Source of the DNA: RGIG8767 sp964487395
Lineage (GTDB): Bacteria; Bacillota; Clostridia; Lachnospirales; Lachnospiraceae
DNA length: 64,000 nucleotides
Direction of reading: 5' to 3'
Assembly (NCBI GenBank): GCA_964487395.1
Contig: CAZAQH010000003.1
Span: 1-64,000, forward strand
Made by a program: the position numbers and the translations under genes. Position 1 is the first letter of the stretch. The number at the start of each line of letters is the position of its first letter. The notes beneath the pieces were generated by a model that was not told the origin of the DNA, made no database searches, and saw nothing but the letters and a program-made list of their open reading frames with translations. Positions 1-8,505 of the stretch are shown in pieces.

Positions 1-455
1 CCACACGCCAAAAAACAGTTAATGGATGCTGCATTGTCTGATAATGCTCTAGCATATACTTTGTGAAGTCCAAGTGAACAAAACGCAAAACTCATGGTAA
101 GATTCAACATTTCTTTTCCCAAACCTTTTCCACGCATTCCTTCTTCGCCAATGAATACACCATATTCCGCTTTGTTATGAATTTTATCATAATCGCGAAG
201 ATAGGTACAGCCTATTGGTCGACCACTTTCTTTTTCGCAGACAATAAACTGAAATGCCTTTTTTGCCTCAATTTGATTTTTCATCCAGTTTTCATGTCCT
301 TCTTTTGTAAAGGGTTCCCTGTAAATGAAATATTTACGCACCGAGTCAGAATTACGCCATTTGATAATCAGATCTGTATCTGAATATGTAATGGGTCGTA
401 AATAAATATGCTCTCCAATTAATTCATTTGATAGATAGATTTTCTGCTCTGTCAT
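1..455 (-). CDS. GNAT-family N-acetyltransferase, 3' end cut by window edge
   Basis: Reading the minus strand from the ATG at 455 gives an open frame of about 151 residues that runs off the left edge. The N-terminal part resembles RimL/PseH-type GNATs (LRPITYSDTDLIIKWRN). The acetyl-CoA loop is clear (RGKGLGKE, fitting R/Q-x-x-G-x-G), followed by DNAASINCF near the C-terminal end of the fold. It starts 4 bp after the stop of the upstream membrane protein, so it is the distal visible gene of the 8.4-to-0 kb operon. Two substrates fit the context: the 4-amine of UDP-4-amino-4,6-dideoxy-AltNAc (PseH step, otherwise absent from this window), or dTDP-Fuc4N made by the nearby WecE. Sequence alone does not decide between them. 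Confidence 0.85.
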   Translation of the reverse strand, partial: MTEQKIYLSNELIGEHIYLRPITYSDTDLIIKWRNSDSVRKYFIYREPFTKEGHENWMKNQIEAKKAFQFIVCEKESGRPIGCTYLRDYDKIHNKAEYGVFIGEEGMRGKGLGKEMLNLTMSFAFCSLGLHKVYARALSDNAASINCFLAC

Positions 456-459
456 ATCA

Positions 460-2244
460 TTATCTGCTTTCCCTGATTCGATATATGTTAATTATTAAAT
501 CAGAATTTAATTTATCGACGTTTTCTATAGTGATTTTCTTTCCTTTTTCCTCATAATATGTCGTGAGCCATGAAATATCCGAGTCTTCCTCTGCCATAAA
601 ATAAATATTCTCTTTTTCTATTAAATCTGTCTCAATATTGGTAATTCCATGTTGTAATTCTTTTTCATGATTTAATGGACTTTTTGATAGCCATCCACCT
701 AAAATGTCATAATTGGTTGCTTGCGTTTCAGTGTTATCAAATATTTTTTCCGAAAAGGCAACTGTTGAATATACATCAACATAATAAAAATTCTCTGCGT
801 GTTCTTTGCAATATTGTTTTAATGCTAAATCAGTCTGATTAATTTTTTCTCTGTTTATCTGTTCTGTTTTTGCTGTCGTAATCGAACCTGGGATAGTTAT
901 ACCAATTATAAACATCATAAGACAAATGAAAGTAACATTTGTATAGGTTGATAATCTTGTAGTCTTATTATCCTGCTTACTATTTCGTATTATGGTAAAG
1001 ACATATACGCATAGAATCATAATCTCTATGAAATACATCGGATGTGTCAGCCTTGCAACGACACGGCCTTTCCACAGAATATACAGCCATGGAATGCTTC
1101 GGCAAATCCACATAAACGGAATTTTCCACAAACCCGACCTGTCTTTTTTCATTATTACCAATATAATCAGCCATATATACAACAAAACAACAAGTGCATT
1201 ATATGGCATCTGTCTTGTCTCATGTTGCGTGGATAAATTAAACTGCTTCATTTGGTAAATGTAGTTTTTAACAGTAGTTTTTAATTTTACAGCAATATCC
1301 GTTTCACTATTTTTCTTTTCTGTCTGATACTGTGCAATCTGATTAAGCATTTCTGCATTGATTTCATCATCCAGTCCAAAATTGTAATTATCAATTAAAT
1401 TATATTGTCCTTCACTGATACCTGTTTTTTCGTAGAATTCCGTGTTTTCTTCATAATCCGGATACCATGTGAAATCATAAACGCTTGTCCTTGCATCAAA
1501 AAACGCATTGAATTCTTTCCATTCTTCAGAACTATAGGCAATTCCATTAATCGCAAGAGAAATAAGCAATAGTGCCAGGATACTTCCAACAATTGTTCCG
1601 TATTTAATCAGATTATCTTTTATGAGTGGTTTTAATTCATAACTCCAACGCAAAATGCCGGCTAATGCCAAAAAAGGTGCCATAAGGAGAAGCATTTCCG
1701 TTCGTATATTAAACGCAATTACCACTAACGCAATACTAATAATATTCTGTTCAATAAATTCCCTGCGTGTTATGTCCTTTGGTGTAAGTAATAGAAAAAT
1801 GGCTGCTGTTGCTGCAAGAACCCCACAAACAACTGTATATTGAACAAATACCATTTCCCAAAGCAGTAAGCCCGCATATAGAATAACGAGCGTTATTGCA
1901 AATATGGTTTTCTCTGTTTTCTTCTGAATATGATTCAATCCTCTAGTAAGACACAGATAAAAGGACAACAGCATACATCCGGTCAAAAACAATCCATACC
2001 ATGGGACAAATGGCACTATTTTATAAAAAATACTTATAATAAAAGCCAAGGGATATAACATCTGAATGTTATGTCCCTCCGGCTTACCGGTATATATGCC
2101 GGATAAAATATTTTTCATAAAGACATCATCATTCATATCGTAGAATAAATCAAAAAGTAACGACAATGTCACGCAACCAATTATTCCTATAATTGCTGCA
2201 ATTATTCTGTTTTTATTTTGTGTAGAAAGCTTTAACTTTTTCAC
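460..2244 (-). CDS. Polytopic membrane protein, GT-C glycosyltransferase-like
   Basis: This 594-residue protein has many hydrophobic segments. The first extracytoplasmic loop after the first membrane helix is acidic (FYDMNDD, D36/D39/D40), as in lipid-sugar-dependent GT-C glycosyltransferases. A soluble domain of about 100 residues forms the C-terminus. The start overlaps the end of wecE by 32 bp, indicating translational coupling. It probably transfers a sugar from an undecaprenyl-phosphate donor outside the membrane, but no specific family was recognised. Function is inferred from topology and locus only. Confidence 0.6.
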   Translation of the reverse strand: MKKLKLSTQNKNRIIAAIIGIIGCVTLSLLFDLFYDMNDDVFMKNILSGIYTGKPEGHNIQMLYPLAFIISIFYKIVPFVPWYGLFLTGCMLLSFYLCLTRGLNHIQKKTEKTIFAITLVILYAGLLLWEMVFVQYTVVCGVLAATAAIFLLLTPKDITRREFIEQNIISIALVVIAFNIRTEMLLLMAPFLALAGILRWSYELKPLIKDNLIKYGTIVGSILALLLISLAINGIAYSSEEWKEFNAFFDARTSVYDFTWYPDYEENTEFYEKTGISEGQYNLIDNYNFGLDDEINAEMLNQIAQYQTEKKNSETDIAVKLKTTVKNYIYQMKQFNLSTQHETRQMPYNALVVLLYIWLIILVIMKKDRSGLWKIPFMWICRSIPWLYILWKGRVVARLTHPMYFIEIMILCVYVFTIIRNSKQDNKTTRLSTYTNVTFICLMMFIIGITIPGSITTAKTEQINREKINQTDLALKQYCKEHAENFYYVDVYSTVAFSEKIFDNTETQATNYDILGGWLSKSPLNHEKELQHGITNIETDLIEKENIYFMAEEDSDISWLTTYYEEKGKKITIENVDKLNSDLIINIYRIRESR

Positions 2245-3343
2245 AGATATAATCCACTTCTTCTTCCTTTAATGTGTAGAACATAGGTAAGCGCAGTAAA
2301 CGTTCACTTTCTTTTGTCGTGTAGTTATCTGCTCCATGAAAACGACCGTATTTAAGTCCTGCCGGTGCTGTATGGAGTGGTATATAATGAAATACTGCAA
2401 GTATATCATTTTCCTTTAAATAAGATATCAGTTTACTTCTTTCTTCTATATCTTTTGTTTTAATATAGAACATATGGGCATTATGTGTACAATGCTCTGG
2501 AATATATGGAAGTTCTATTAATCCTTTATCCGCTAATGGCTGTAATAACGTATTATACTGATTCCATCTTGCCATACGGGCATCGGTAATCTTATCTGCT
2601 ATTTCAAGTTGTGCCCATAGATAAGCTGCATTTAATTCACTTGGTAAATAGCTTGATCCAAAGTTAACCCAGGTATATTTATCAATCTGACCACGGAAGA
2701 ATTTACTTCTGTTGGTTCCTTTTTCTCTATAAATCTCAGCATCTTCAATATATTTTTCATCTTTTATTAAAAGTGCTCCGCCTTCTCCCATAGAGAAGTT
2801 CTTGGTTTCATGGAAACTGAAACATCCAAAGTCTCCTATGCTTCCTAAAGGCTGTCCCTTATATGTAGACATGATACCCTGTGCTGCATCTTCTATTACC
2901 AGAAGATGATATTTTTTTGCAAGTGCCATAATGGTATCCATTTCACAGGATACGCCCGCATAATGAACCGGAACAATGGCTTTGGTTTTATCTGTAATAG
3001 CTGCTTCTATCAAAGTCTCGTCCATGTTCATGGTATCCGGTCTGATATCTACAAATACAGGTGTTGCTCCACGAAGTACGAATGCATCCGCAGTAGACAC
3101 AAATGTATAGGCCGGCATAATCACTTCATCCCCTGCTTTTATCTCTGCAAGCAGTGCGGCAAGTTCTGTTGCATGTGTACACGAGGTCGTAAGGAGTACC
3201 TTTTTACTTCCTGTTTTATCCTCAAGCCAGTGATTACAGTTTTTAGTAAACTGTCCGTCTCCGCAAATTTTTTGGGCATCAACTGCCTGTTTAATATATT
3301 CCATTTCCTTGCCTGTAAAAGGCGGTACATTAAATGCTATCAT
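2213..3343 (-). CDS. wecE: dTDP-4-amino-4,6-dideoxygalactose transaminase (WecE/RffA)
   Basis: The 376-residue protein is close in length and motif order to E. coli WecE, a fold-I PLP aminotransferase that makes dTDP-Fuc4N from dTDP-4-keto-6-deoxyglucose. Visible hallmarks are KICGDGQFTKNC near residue 25, DEVIMPAYTFVSTADAFVLR at 72-91, IEDAAQGIMSTYKG at 150-163, the PLP lysine K181 in SFHETKN, and REKGTNRS. A good RBS (GGGAG) precedes the ATG at 3343. The substrate needs RmlA and RmlB, which are not in this window. Neighbours are GT-C proteins and an O-acyltransferase, so Fuc4N is likely a repeat-unit sugar. Confidence 0.92.
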   Translation of the reverse strand: MIAFNVPPFTGKEMEYIKQAVDAQKICGDGQFTKNCNHWLEDKTGSKKVLLTTSCTHATELAALLAEIKAGDEVIMPAYTFVSTADAFVLRGATPVFVDIRPDTMNMDETLIEAAITDKTKAIVPVHYAGVSCEMDTIMALAKKYHLLVIEDAAQGIMSTYKGQPLGSIGDFGCFSFHETKNFSMGEGGALLIKDEKYIEDAEIYREKGTNRSKFFRGQIDKYTWVNFGSSYLPSELNAAYLWAQLEIADKITDARMARWNQYNTLLQPLADKGLIELPYIPEHCTHNAHMFYIKTKDIEERSKLISYLKENDILAVFHYIPLHTAPAGLKYGRFHGADNYTTKESERLLRLPMFYTLKEEEVDYICEKVKAFYTK

Positions 3344-3380
3344 TGTCTGTCTCCCTGTGATCTTAATGTCTTTAAATCTG

Positions 3381-5087
3381 CTATTTAATCATTATTTTAT
3401 AAGCACTATTTTCATATATGCTGGTATATTCATTTTCTTCCAGATACGTGTTCAATATATCCAGTTTCGTTTCTGCGTTCACTGTTGATGGTTCAATGTC
3501 TCTCATGATAATAAGTGATGGCATTGATTCTTCTAATTCCTTTTGGAAGTCTGCTATGAAATAGGAGTCAAGATCCGGCCAAGTCGTGGATATAGCTGAT
3601 GGCATTTGAAGAATAAAGCTTAATCCCGGTGCATCTCCATAAAAGACTGCTTCTTGTCCTATTAGTTTATTCTCATTACAGTAAGAAATCAAGTCTGTGA
3701 GAGTCTTAGCATTCTCTGCATTCGTATACATTCCATTAATTGTTGTAGTGCCAGATATACGAGTGTCTCTCTTTTCTCCCCGCATTCCATCTCGAAATAC
3801 AAAGACGCTGTGAAAACCGATACTCTGAACAGTAATCATCAAAAGCAAAGCTGTCAGCATAGCCCGAATCGGGAATGAGTAAACAACATTGTTGCACTTT
3901 CTCCACCATTTCCCAATAATAACAAGGGTAAATGGTGCAACCAAAATCAAATTGTTCAAATTCTGGCAGGTATAATTGTTACTGCCAAGAGGCGTTATAC
4001 ATAATATAACGAGAACAATAGCTGCAAAAATTCGCTCTTTATCTTCTGTATTTTTTGCAATTATAGTATAAATACATGCTATCAAAGTCAGATATAAAAA
4101 TACCATTCCCCATTCAAACATGCTGGAATAATCTTCGTAATAACGGAAGGAAAACATTCCTCGTCCCCAGAAGAACCTGAGAAGTAATGCAATTCCTCCT
4201 AAATAAATAACCACCTTTAACTGCTTGAATCTATCTCTTTTTATACAGAATAATACACAGCCAAGTCCCACTCCAATTCCAATCAGTCCTATCCATTTAA
4301 AACTTCTCATATAGGCCTTTAAAACGGATGTAACCATTGAAAGCGCTGAATAAGAACTGTCTGTCTGCTGTATCCCTGCAAGGGAATTCATCATATTAAT
4401 ATAAGCAGAAAATCCATAACGAATTAACACGGTAATAAAAGGAACTGCAAAACCAGTGATATAACCCGTCAGGCATATTCCGGTTTTCCTAAAAGCTTCT
4501 TTTCCTTTTTTCTGTAAAAAGCAGTAATACCAAACCACTACTATCAGGGCTGCCTGTGTCAAGTTTGGAAAACGAACCATAACATTTGCGCCAAGCACAA
4601 CACCTGCTAAAAAAAGAAACCCGTTTTTTTCTTTTAACAAACCAATGTATAACAGTAATGCGCCTATTGCAAATAATAGATAAGTCATGTAATTGTATAA
4701 AATTCCGGTGGGTATCCAGCAAAAGCTGACTGCAAGAATTTCTCCGAAAAATACAACATAGGCTTTCCATTCTTTTTTCAATATAAAATAACATATTAAA
4801 ACAAGAATACTGACAATCAATCCGGTGTATAGGTTCATCCCCACAAGTGTATGACCACCGGGCAGTTTTACAAGTAATGAGCCAAACACATTAGAAAGAT
4901 ATGTAGAAATCACCCACATGCCTTCCATTTTGTCAAAATAAAGGTAATTACCTAAACTGTAAGTCGAATCCGATACATCAACTCCCTGGCGTATTTTCAT
5001 TAATGGATACAGGAAAAGAAGAATCGGAAATATATTTTTTTCAAAGACAGTTTCATATTTTTTATAAAGTGTCCCTATCGTCTTCAT
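3381..5087 (-). CDS. Polytopic membrane protein, GT-C-like
   Basis: This 568-residue protein has about ten or more predicted membrane helices and an acidic pair in the first outer loop (GVDVSDSTYS, D37/D40), typical of GT-C glycosyltransferases. The C-terminal 150 residues are soluble and contain an apparent alpha/beta segment (QEAVFYGDAPGLSFIL). It lies between the acyltransferase gene (13 bp gap) and wecE, in the same operon. It probably uses a lipid-linked sugar on the outer face. The acceptor and donor cannot be told from sequence. Confidence 0.6.
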   Translation of the reverse strand: MKTIGTLYKKYETVFEKNIFPILLFLYPLMKIRQGVDVSDSTYSLGNYLYFDKMEGMWVISTYLSNVFGSLLVKLPGGHTLVGMNLYTGLIVSILVLICYFILKKEWKAYVVFFGEILAVSFCWIPTGILYNYMTYLLFAIGALLLYIGLLKEKNGFLFLAGVVLGANVMVRFPNLTQAALIVVVWYYCFLQKKGKEAFRKTGICLTGYITGFAVPFITVLIRYGFSAYINMMNSLAGIQQTDSSYSALSMVTSVLKAYMRSFKWIGLIGIGVGLGCVLFCIKRDRFKQLKVVIYLGGIALLLRFFWGRGMFSFRYYEDYSSMFEWGMVFLYLTLIACIYTIIAKNTEDKERIFAAIVLVILCITPLGSNNYTCQNLNNLILVAPFTLVIIGKWWRKCNNVVYSFPIRAMLTALLLMITVQSIGFHSVFVFRDGMRGEKRDTRISGTTTINGMYTNAENAKTLTDLISYCNENKLIGQEAVFYGDAPGLSFILQMPSAISTTWPDLDSYFIADFQKELEESMPSLIIMRDIEPSTVNAETKLDILNTYLEENEYTSIYENSAYKIMIK

Positions 5088-5099
5088 TGTAAGCCTTCC

Positions 5100-6161
5100 T
5101 TATTTCTTAAACAGCTTTTTAACCGCGTCAAATATCGTTATCCGTACCCTATCCACTACTACTCCGATAATAAAAACAATCAGTATGGATATAATTAAAT
5201 GCACAAAAATGAGTGGTGTTCCTTTAACAGCCTCGATACAAAGCCATCCCGGCCATTGCAGGCGAACTGCCAGATTTTCATGTAGCAGATACACCCCAAA
5301 AGTACACGGTGCAAGCCATCCGATACATTTTGCAAGTTTACCATCCGGTATCTTAATATACATAAATACGTAGAAAAGTGCTATAGAAGAAAGCAATACC
5401 AGAATATAATTATAACTGTAGGTCATATCCATATAATATTCCAGCTTACCGGTTCTTCTGCATATCAACCCCATAAGTGCACAAACTCCAAAATTAGCAA
5501 TTACAAAAATAACATATAAAATGACGCTTCTCTTTTCGTTTTTGAAAAAAGAAAGTCCATATAATCTGATATAACCGGCAATTAAAAACAAACAAATAAA
5601 CCAGCCATAGTCATAGCCATAATGATCTGTTGCAATTAATACCGGATTAATCGATTTGGGAATACAAAAGAATAACAGCAAAAGTCCAATTGTAATCTGA
5701 AGCTGTTTTTTAGACAGGTTTTTAATACCTGCTGCCAGAAGTGGCGCCAGCATATAAAGGACAACATATGCCGTTGCAAACCAATAATGCTCCGTTTGAA
5801 TCGGAAGAATTGCATTCATCCAATCATATGCATTCCAGTCCGTTACAGGTGCCATACCAAACAGTAACAAAATGACAGGAATAAGAATTGAATAGAACAA
5901 AACCTGTAATAAAAGCGAGAGAAGCTTTTTAGGATTCCATTTTGCTTCTACCAGAAAATATCCACTAATCAGAACATAGACATTGACAGCTGCATTACAA
6001 AAAGCCGCAATTAACCACACGACATGGTTATAGAGGCTGCCATCAACCGATAATTTTACTTCTACATTGCCTTTAGACAGGTAATGCAGCGTAATAATCA
6101 TAAGCATAGCAACAACACGGAGCAATTCAAAATTGACCTGTCTTTTTTTCTCCTGTGGCAT
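5100..6161 (-). CDS. Acyltransferase 3 family (OafA-like) membrane O-acyltransferase
   Basis: The 353-residue protein begins with the family signature: a basic tail, then NFELLRVVAMLMIITLHYL with the conserved histidine, followed by about ten membrane helices. This is the Acyltransferase_3 fold (PF01757), which moves an acyl group (often acetyl) from a cytoplasmic donor to sugars of surface glycans. There is no C-terminal SGNH domain. Position between gtrA and a GT-C gene suggests O-acetylation of this locus's glycan. The sugar and position acylated are unknown. Confidence 0.85.
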   Translation of the reverse strand: MPQEKKRQVNFELLRVVAMLMIITLHYLSKGNVEVKLSVDGSLYNHVVWLIAAFCNAAVNVYVLISGYFLVEAKWNPKKLLSLLLQVLFYSILIPVILLLFGMAPVTDWNAYDWMNAILPIQTEHYWFATAYVVLYMLAPLLAAGIKNLSKKQLQITIGLLLLFFCIPKSINPVLIATDHYGYDYGWFICLFLIAGYIRLYGLSFFKNEKRSVILYVIFVIANFGVCALMGLICRRTGKLEYYMDMTYSYNYILVLLSSIALFYVFMYIKIPDGKLAKCIGWLAPCTFGVYLLHENLAVRLQWPGWLCIEAVKGTPLIFVHLIISILIVFIIGVVVDRVRITIFDAVKKLFKK

Positions 6162-6172
6162 CGTCTTCCCTC

Positions 6173-6694
6173 TTAAACAGTTTCTTCTTCGTTTTTAGAT
6201 TCTTCTTTTTTAAAAATAAAAAGTTTGCTGAATATATAATTGCTGATAATAACGATTACGTTACTAACCAGTTTAGAAACCAAGTCATTTACTCCCAGCA
6301 TAGTAGGAAGCACAAACATGATGATTATTTCCATTATATAAGTAACAATTCTAGCCCCAATAAAAACTCCGAATTCACGATAAAACTCCTGCATAGAATG
6401 CAGTTTTGTCTTAAATACAAAGGAATGATTTGTCCAGTAGGCAAAGATAACAGCTACTACCCAGGCAATTGCCGTAGCAATCTGTACTTTAATTGGTGTA
6501 CCACTGTCTGCGCCAAGTGCCTTGGCCGATACCCAATAAGCCACCATATTTACAACAAATGCAAGGAAACCAAATATCAGATAGTTCCATACTTCTTCAT
6601 GTTTTCTATAGATTCCCCATGCCCAGTTCCATAATTTTTTCAATTGTACATCCTCTTTCTTTCTGTCTTTATCTTTCCTGACTGATTGCTCCAT
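6173..6694 (-). CDS. GtrA-like small membrane protein
   Basis: The 173-residue protein has four predicted membrane helices and the GtrA signature: YLIFGFLAFVVNMVAYW in helix 1, then AWVVAVIFAYWTNHSFVFK, and a basic/acidic tail after NYIFSKLFIFKK. GtrA proteins are linked to movement or display of undecaprenyl-phosphate-linked sugars, usually with a GtrB-type transferase. A GtrB-like enzyme is present far away in this locus at 30257-31186. The start overlaps the end of the ABC transporter gene by 26 bp, which indicates coupling. Confidence 0.85.
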   Translation of the reverse strand: MEQSVRKDKDRKKEDVQLKKLWNWAWGIYRKHEEVWNYLIFGFLAFVVNMVAYWVSAKALGADSGTPIKVQIATAIAWVVAVIFAYWTNHSFVFKTKLHSMQEFYREFGVFIGARIVTYIMEIIIMFVLPTMLGVNDLVSKLVSNVIVIISNYIFSKLFIFKKEESKNEEETV

Positions 6695-8429
6695 TTTCTA
6701 CACGGAATACCATGTCACACTTTTCAATAGTCTGTAATCTATGAGCAATAATGATTAATGTCTTTTTACCATGGAGTCTGTTAATGGATTCCATAATAGC
6801 TGCTTCTGTATCATTATCAAGTGCTGATGTTGCTTCATCAAGTACCAATACCTCTGGATCTTCAAACAATGCTCTTGCAATACCAATACGCTGTCTCTGT
6901 CCGCCGGAAATACGAATTCCACGCTCGCCTATTCCGGTATCAAGTCCTTCTGGAAGTCCACGGACAAATTCATCGAGCTGTGCCTCTTTTAATACTGCCC
7001 ATACCCGCTCATCATCAATATCTTCATCTGCATAACCAAATGCAACATTTTTTCTAATAGTCGAATCAACCATAAATATGGTCTGTGGAATATAGCCGAT
7101 ATTTTTAAGCCATTCTTCATAATGACCACTAACATCTACTCCATCTGCAAGAATTGCTCCGGATTCCAGTTCCAGTAATCCCAATAAAATGTCTACTATT
7201 GTAGTCTTACCGGCACCGGAAGTACCCACGATACCAACTGCTGCTCCTACCGGAATCGTCATTCCTGCGTGATCAAATATTTTAACATCCGTATTCGGAT
7301 ATTTATACGTAATATCTGACAATACAATTTCTTTTTTTACAGGCAGCTTTTCCACGATTTTTTTCTGCATATACGCTTCTGCATCATAAGTGACATTGTC
7401 GTCATGTATTTCTTCCTGTAGATTATCACTAACTCCCATAAAGAATGGTTCAAAATATGATATTGAAGTCGTGTAATTGTTAATACGGTTAGCACTCGGG
7501 AGCAAACGCATTGCCGCCAGACCAAATACCGAAAGCTGTGGAATCATACCATCAAGAGTTGCACCATTTAACATAACAACAAGCATATAACCTACAAGAC
7601 CGGCGATACAGATTGTCTCAATTAAAAGTCTTGGTGTTGCATTGAAAATGTTGTATTTTTGGACAGCATCTACATAACCATAACCGCATTTTGCATATTC
7701 TTTTATAAAGTATTGTTCTTTATTGGCAACTTTAATCTCTTTTATTCCCATAACGGATTCTTCAATCCATTTATAAAGTCCGCTGTAATAATCCTGATTG
7801 TCCTGACCGGCCTTCATCATAATAGGCTTTAATACTACTTTTATAACAATAAGTATTACAATAAGAAGCCCTGCAATGGTAAGCACCATGGTAGCATCTA
7901 CCATGACAAGTACGACTACCAGGCAGGTAAAGACTACAATCTCACTTGTCAACTGTAAAAGACTTAATATAAGTCCATACATATTATTAACGTCAGAAGT
8001 AATCATTCGCTGAATAACAGAAGTGTCCGCATTCAAATAATATTCATAAGGACGTTTCATGAAATTAATCATCATACGTCTTGAAGTCGCAAACTGATTC
8101 GTGTATACAAAACGAAGCTGTACCACGTTCTGTAAAAAAAGAAATAGATTTTTCAGTACAAAAGCAAGAATCAATGCAATCATCATGATGCTGGTAAACT
8201 GCATCGTACTTGTTAAATGAAGTCCGTTATAAACTGCTGCCATATATTTATTCGTAACAACTGATTCCGGATCAAGCAAGACCTTCATAACCGGAATGAC
8301 AACCGAAATACTCAAACTCTCTAAAATACCACCAATGAGCATCAAGAAAATAATAACTACCATTTTTCGCTTTTGTTTGCCATCTAACAGCTTGTTTAAT
8401 TTTTTAAGTATTTTTATCATTAACTTCAT
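6669..8429 (-). CDS. ABC transporter, fused permease and ATPase; PglK/MsbA-like flippase candidate
   Basis: The 586-residue protein has an N-terminal six-helix ABC exporter domain (about 20-310) and a C-terminal ATPase. It shows Walker A GTSGAGKTT at 402-410, a Q-loop near 448, signature ISGGQRQR at 507-514, Walker B VLVLDE at 527-532 and an H-loop histidine near 563. All catalytic elements are intact. It is the first gene of a minus-strand operon with GtrA, an O-acyltransferase, GT-C proteins and WecE. No MATE-type Wzx was found in the window, so it is a plausible lipid-linked oligosaccharide flippase. Drug or peptide export cannot be excluded. Confidence 0.8.
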   Translation of the reverse strand: MKLMIKILKKLNKLLDGKQKRKMVVIIFLMLIGGILESLSISVVIPVMKVLLDPESVVTNKYMAAVYNGLHLTSTMQFTSIMMIALILAFVLKNLFLFLQNVVQLRFVYTNQFATSRRMMINFMKRPYEYYLNADTSVIQRMITSDVNNMYGLILSLLQLTSEIVVFTCLVVVLVMVDATMVLTIAGLLIVILIVIKVVLKPIMMKAGQDNQDYYSGLYKWIEESVMGIKEIKVANKEQYFIKEYAKCGYGYVDAVQKYNIFNATPRLLIETICIAGLVGYMLVVMLNGATLDGMIPQLSVFGLAAMRLLPSANRINNYTTSISYFEPFFMGVSDNLQEEIHDDNVTYDAEAYMQKKIVEKLPVKKEIVLSDITYKYPNTDVKIFDHAGMTIPVGAAVGIVGTSGAGKTTIVDILLGLLELESGAILADGVDVSGHYEEWLKNIGYIPQTIFMVDSTIRKNVAFGYADEDIDDERVWAVLKEAQLDEFVRGLPEGLDTGIGERGIRISGGQRQRIGIARALFEDPEVLVLDEATSALDNDTEAAIMESINRLHGKKTLIIIAHRLQTIEKCDMVFRVENGAISQER

Positions 8430-8465
8430 TTACTCCAGTCGTTTTAATAAACATATCAACGTAAT

Positions 8466-8494
8466 ATTTTATCACACAATATAGGAATTGTCCA
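8466..8494 (-). promoter_or_regulatory. Sigma-A-type promoter for the ABC transporter-wecE operon
   Basis: On the minus strand, -35 TGGACA (8489-8494, five of six to TTGACA) and -10 TAAAAT (8466-8471) are 17 bp apart. They end about 37 bp before the ABC transporter start at 8429. Confidence 0.6.
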
Positions 8495-8505
8495 AAAATG
8501 CCTTG

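Noticed and set aside
2906..3388. Plus-strand frame of 160 codons
   Set aside because: It lies antisense to wecE, is cysteine/phenylalanine-rich as expected of a shadow frame, and has no RBS.
6155..6634. Plus-strand frame of 159 codons
   Set aside because: Antisense to gtrA, with no family resemblance or RBS.
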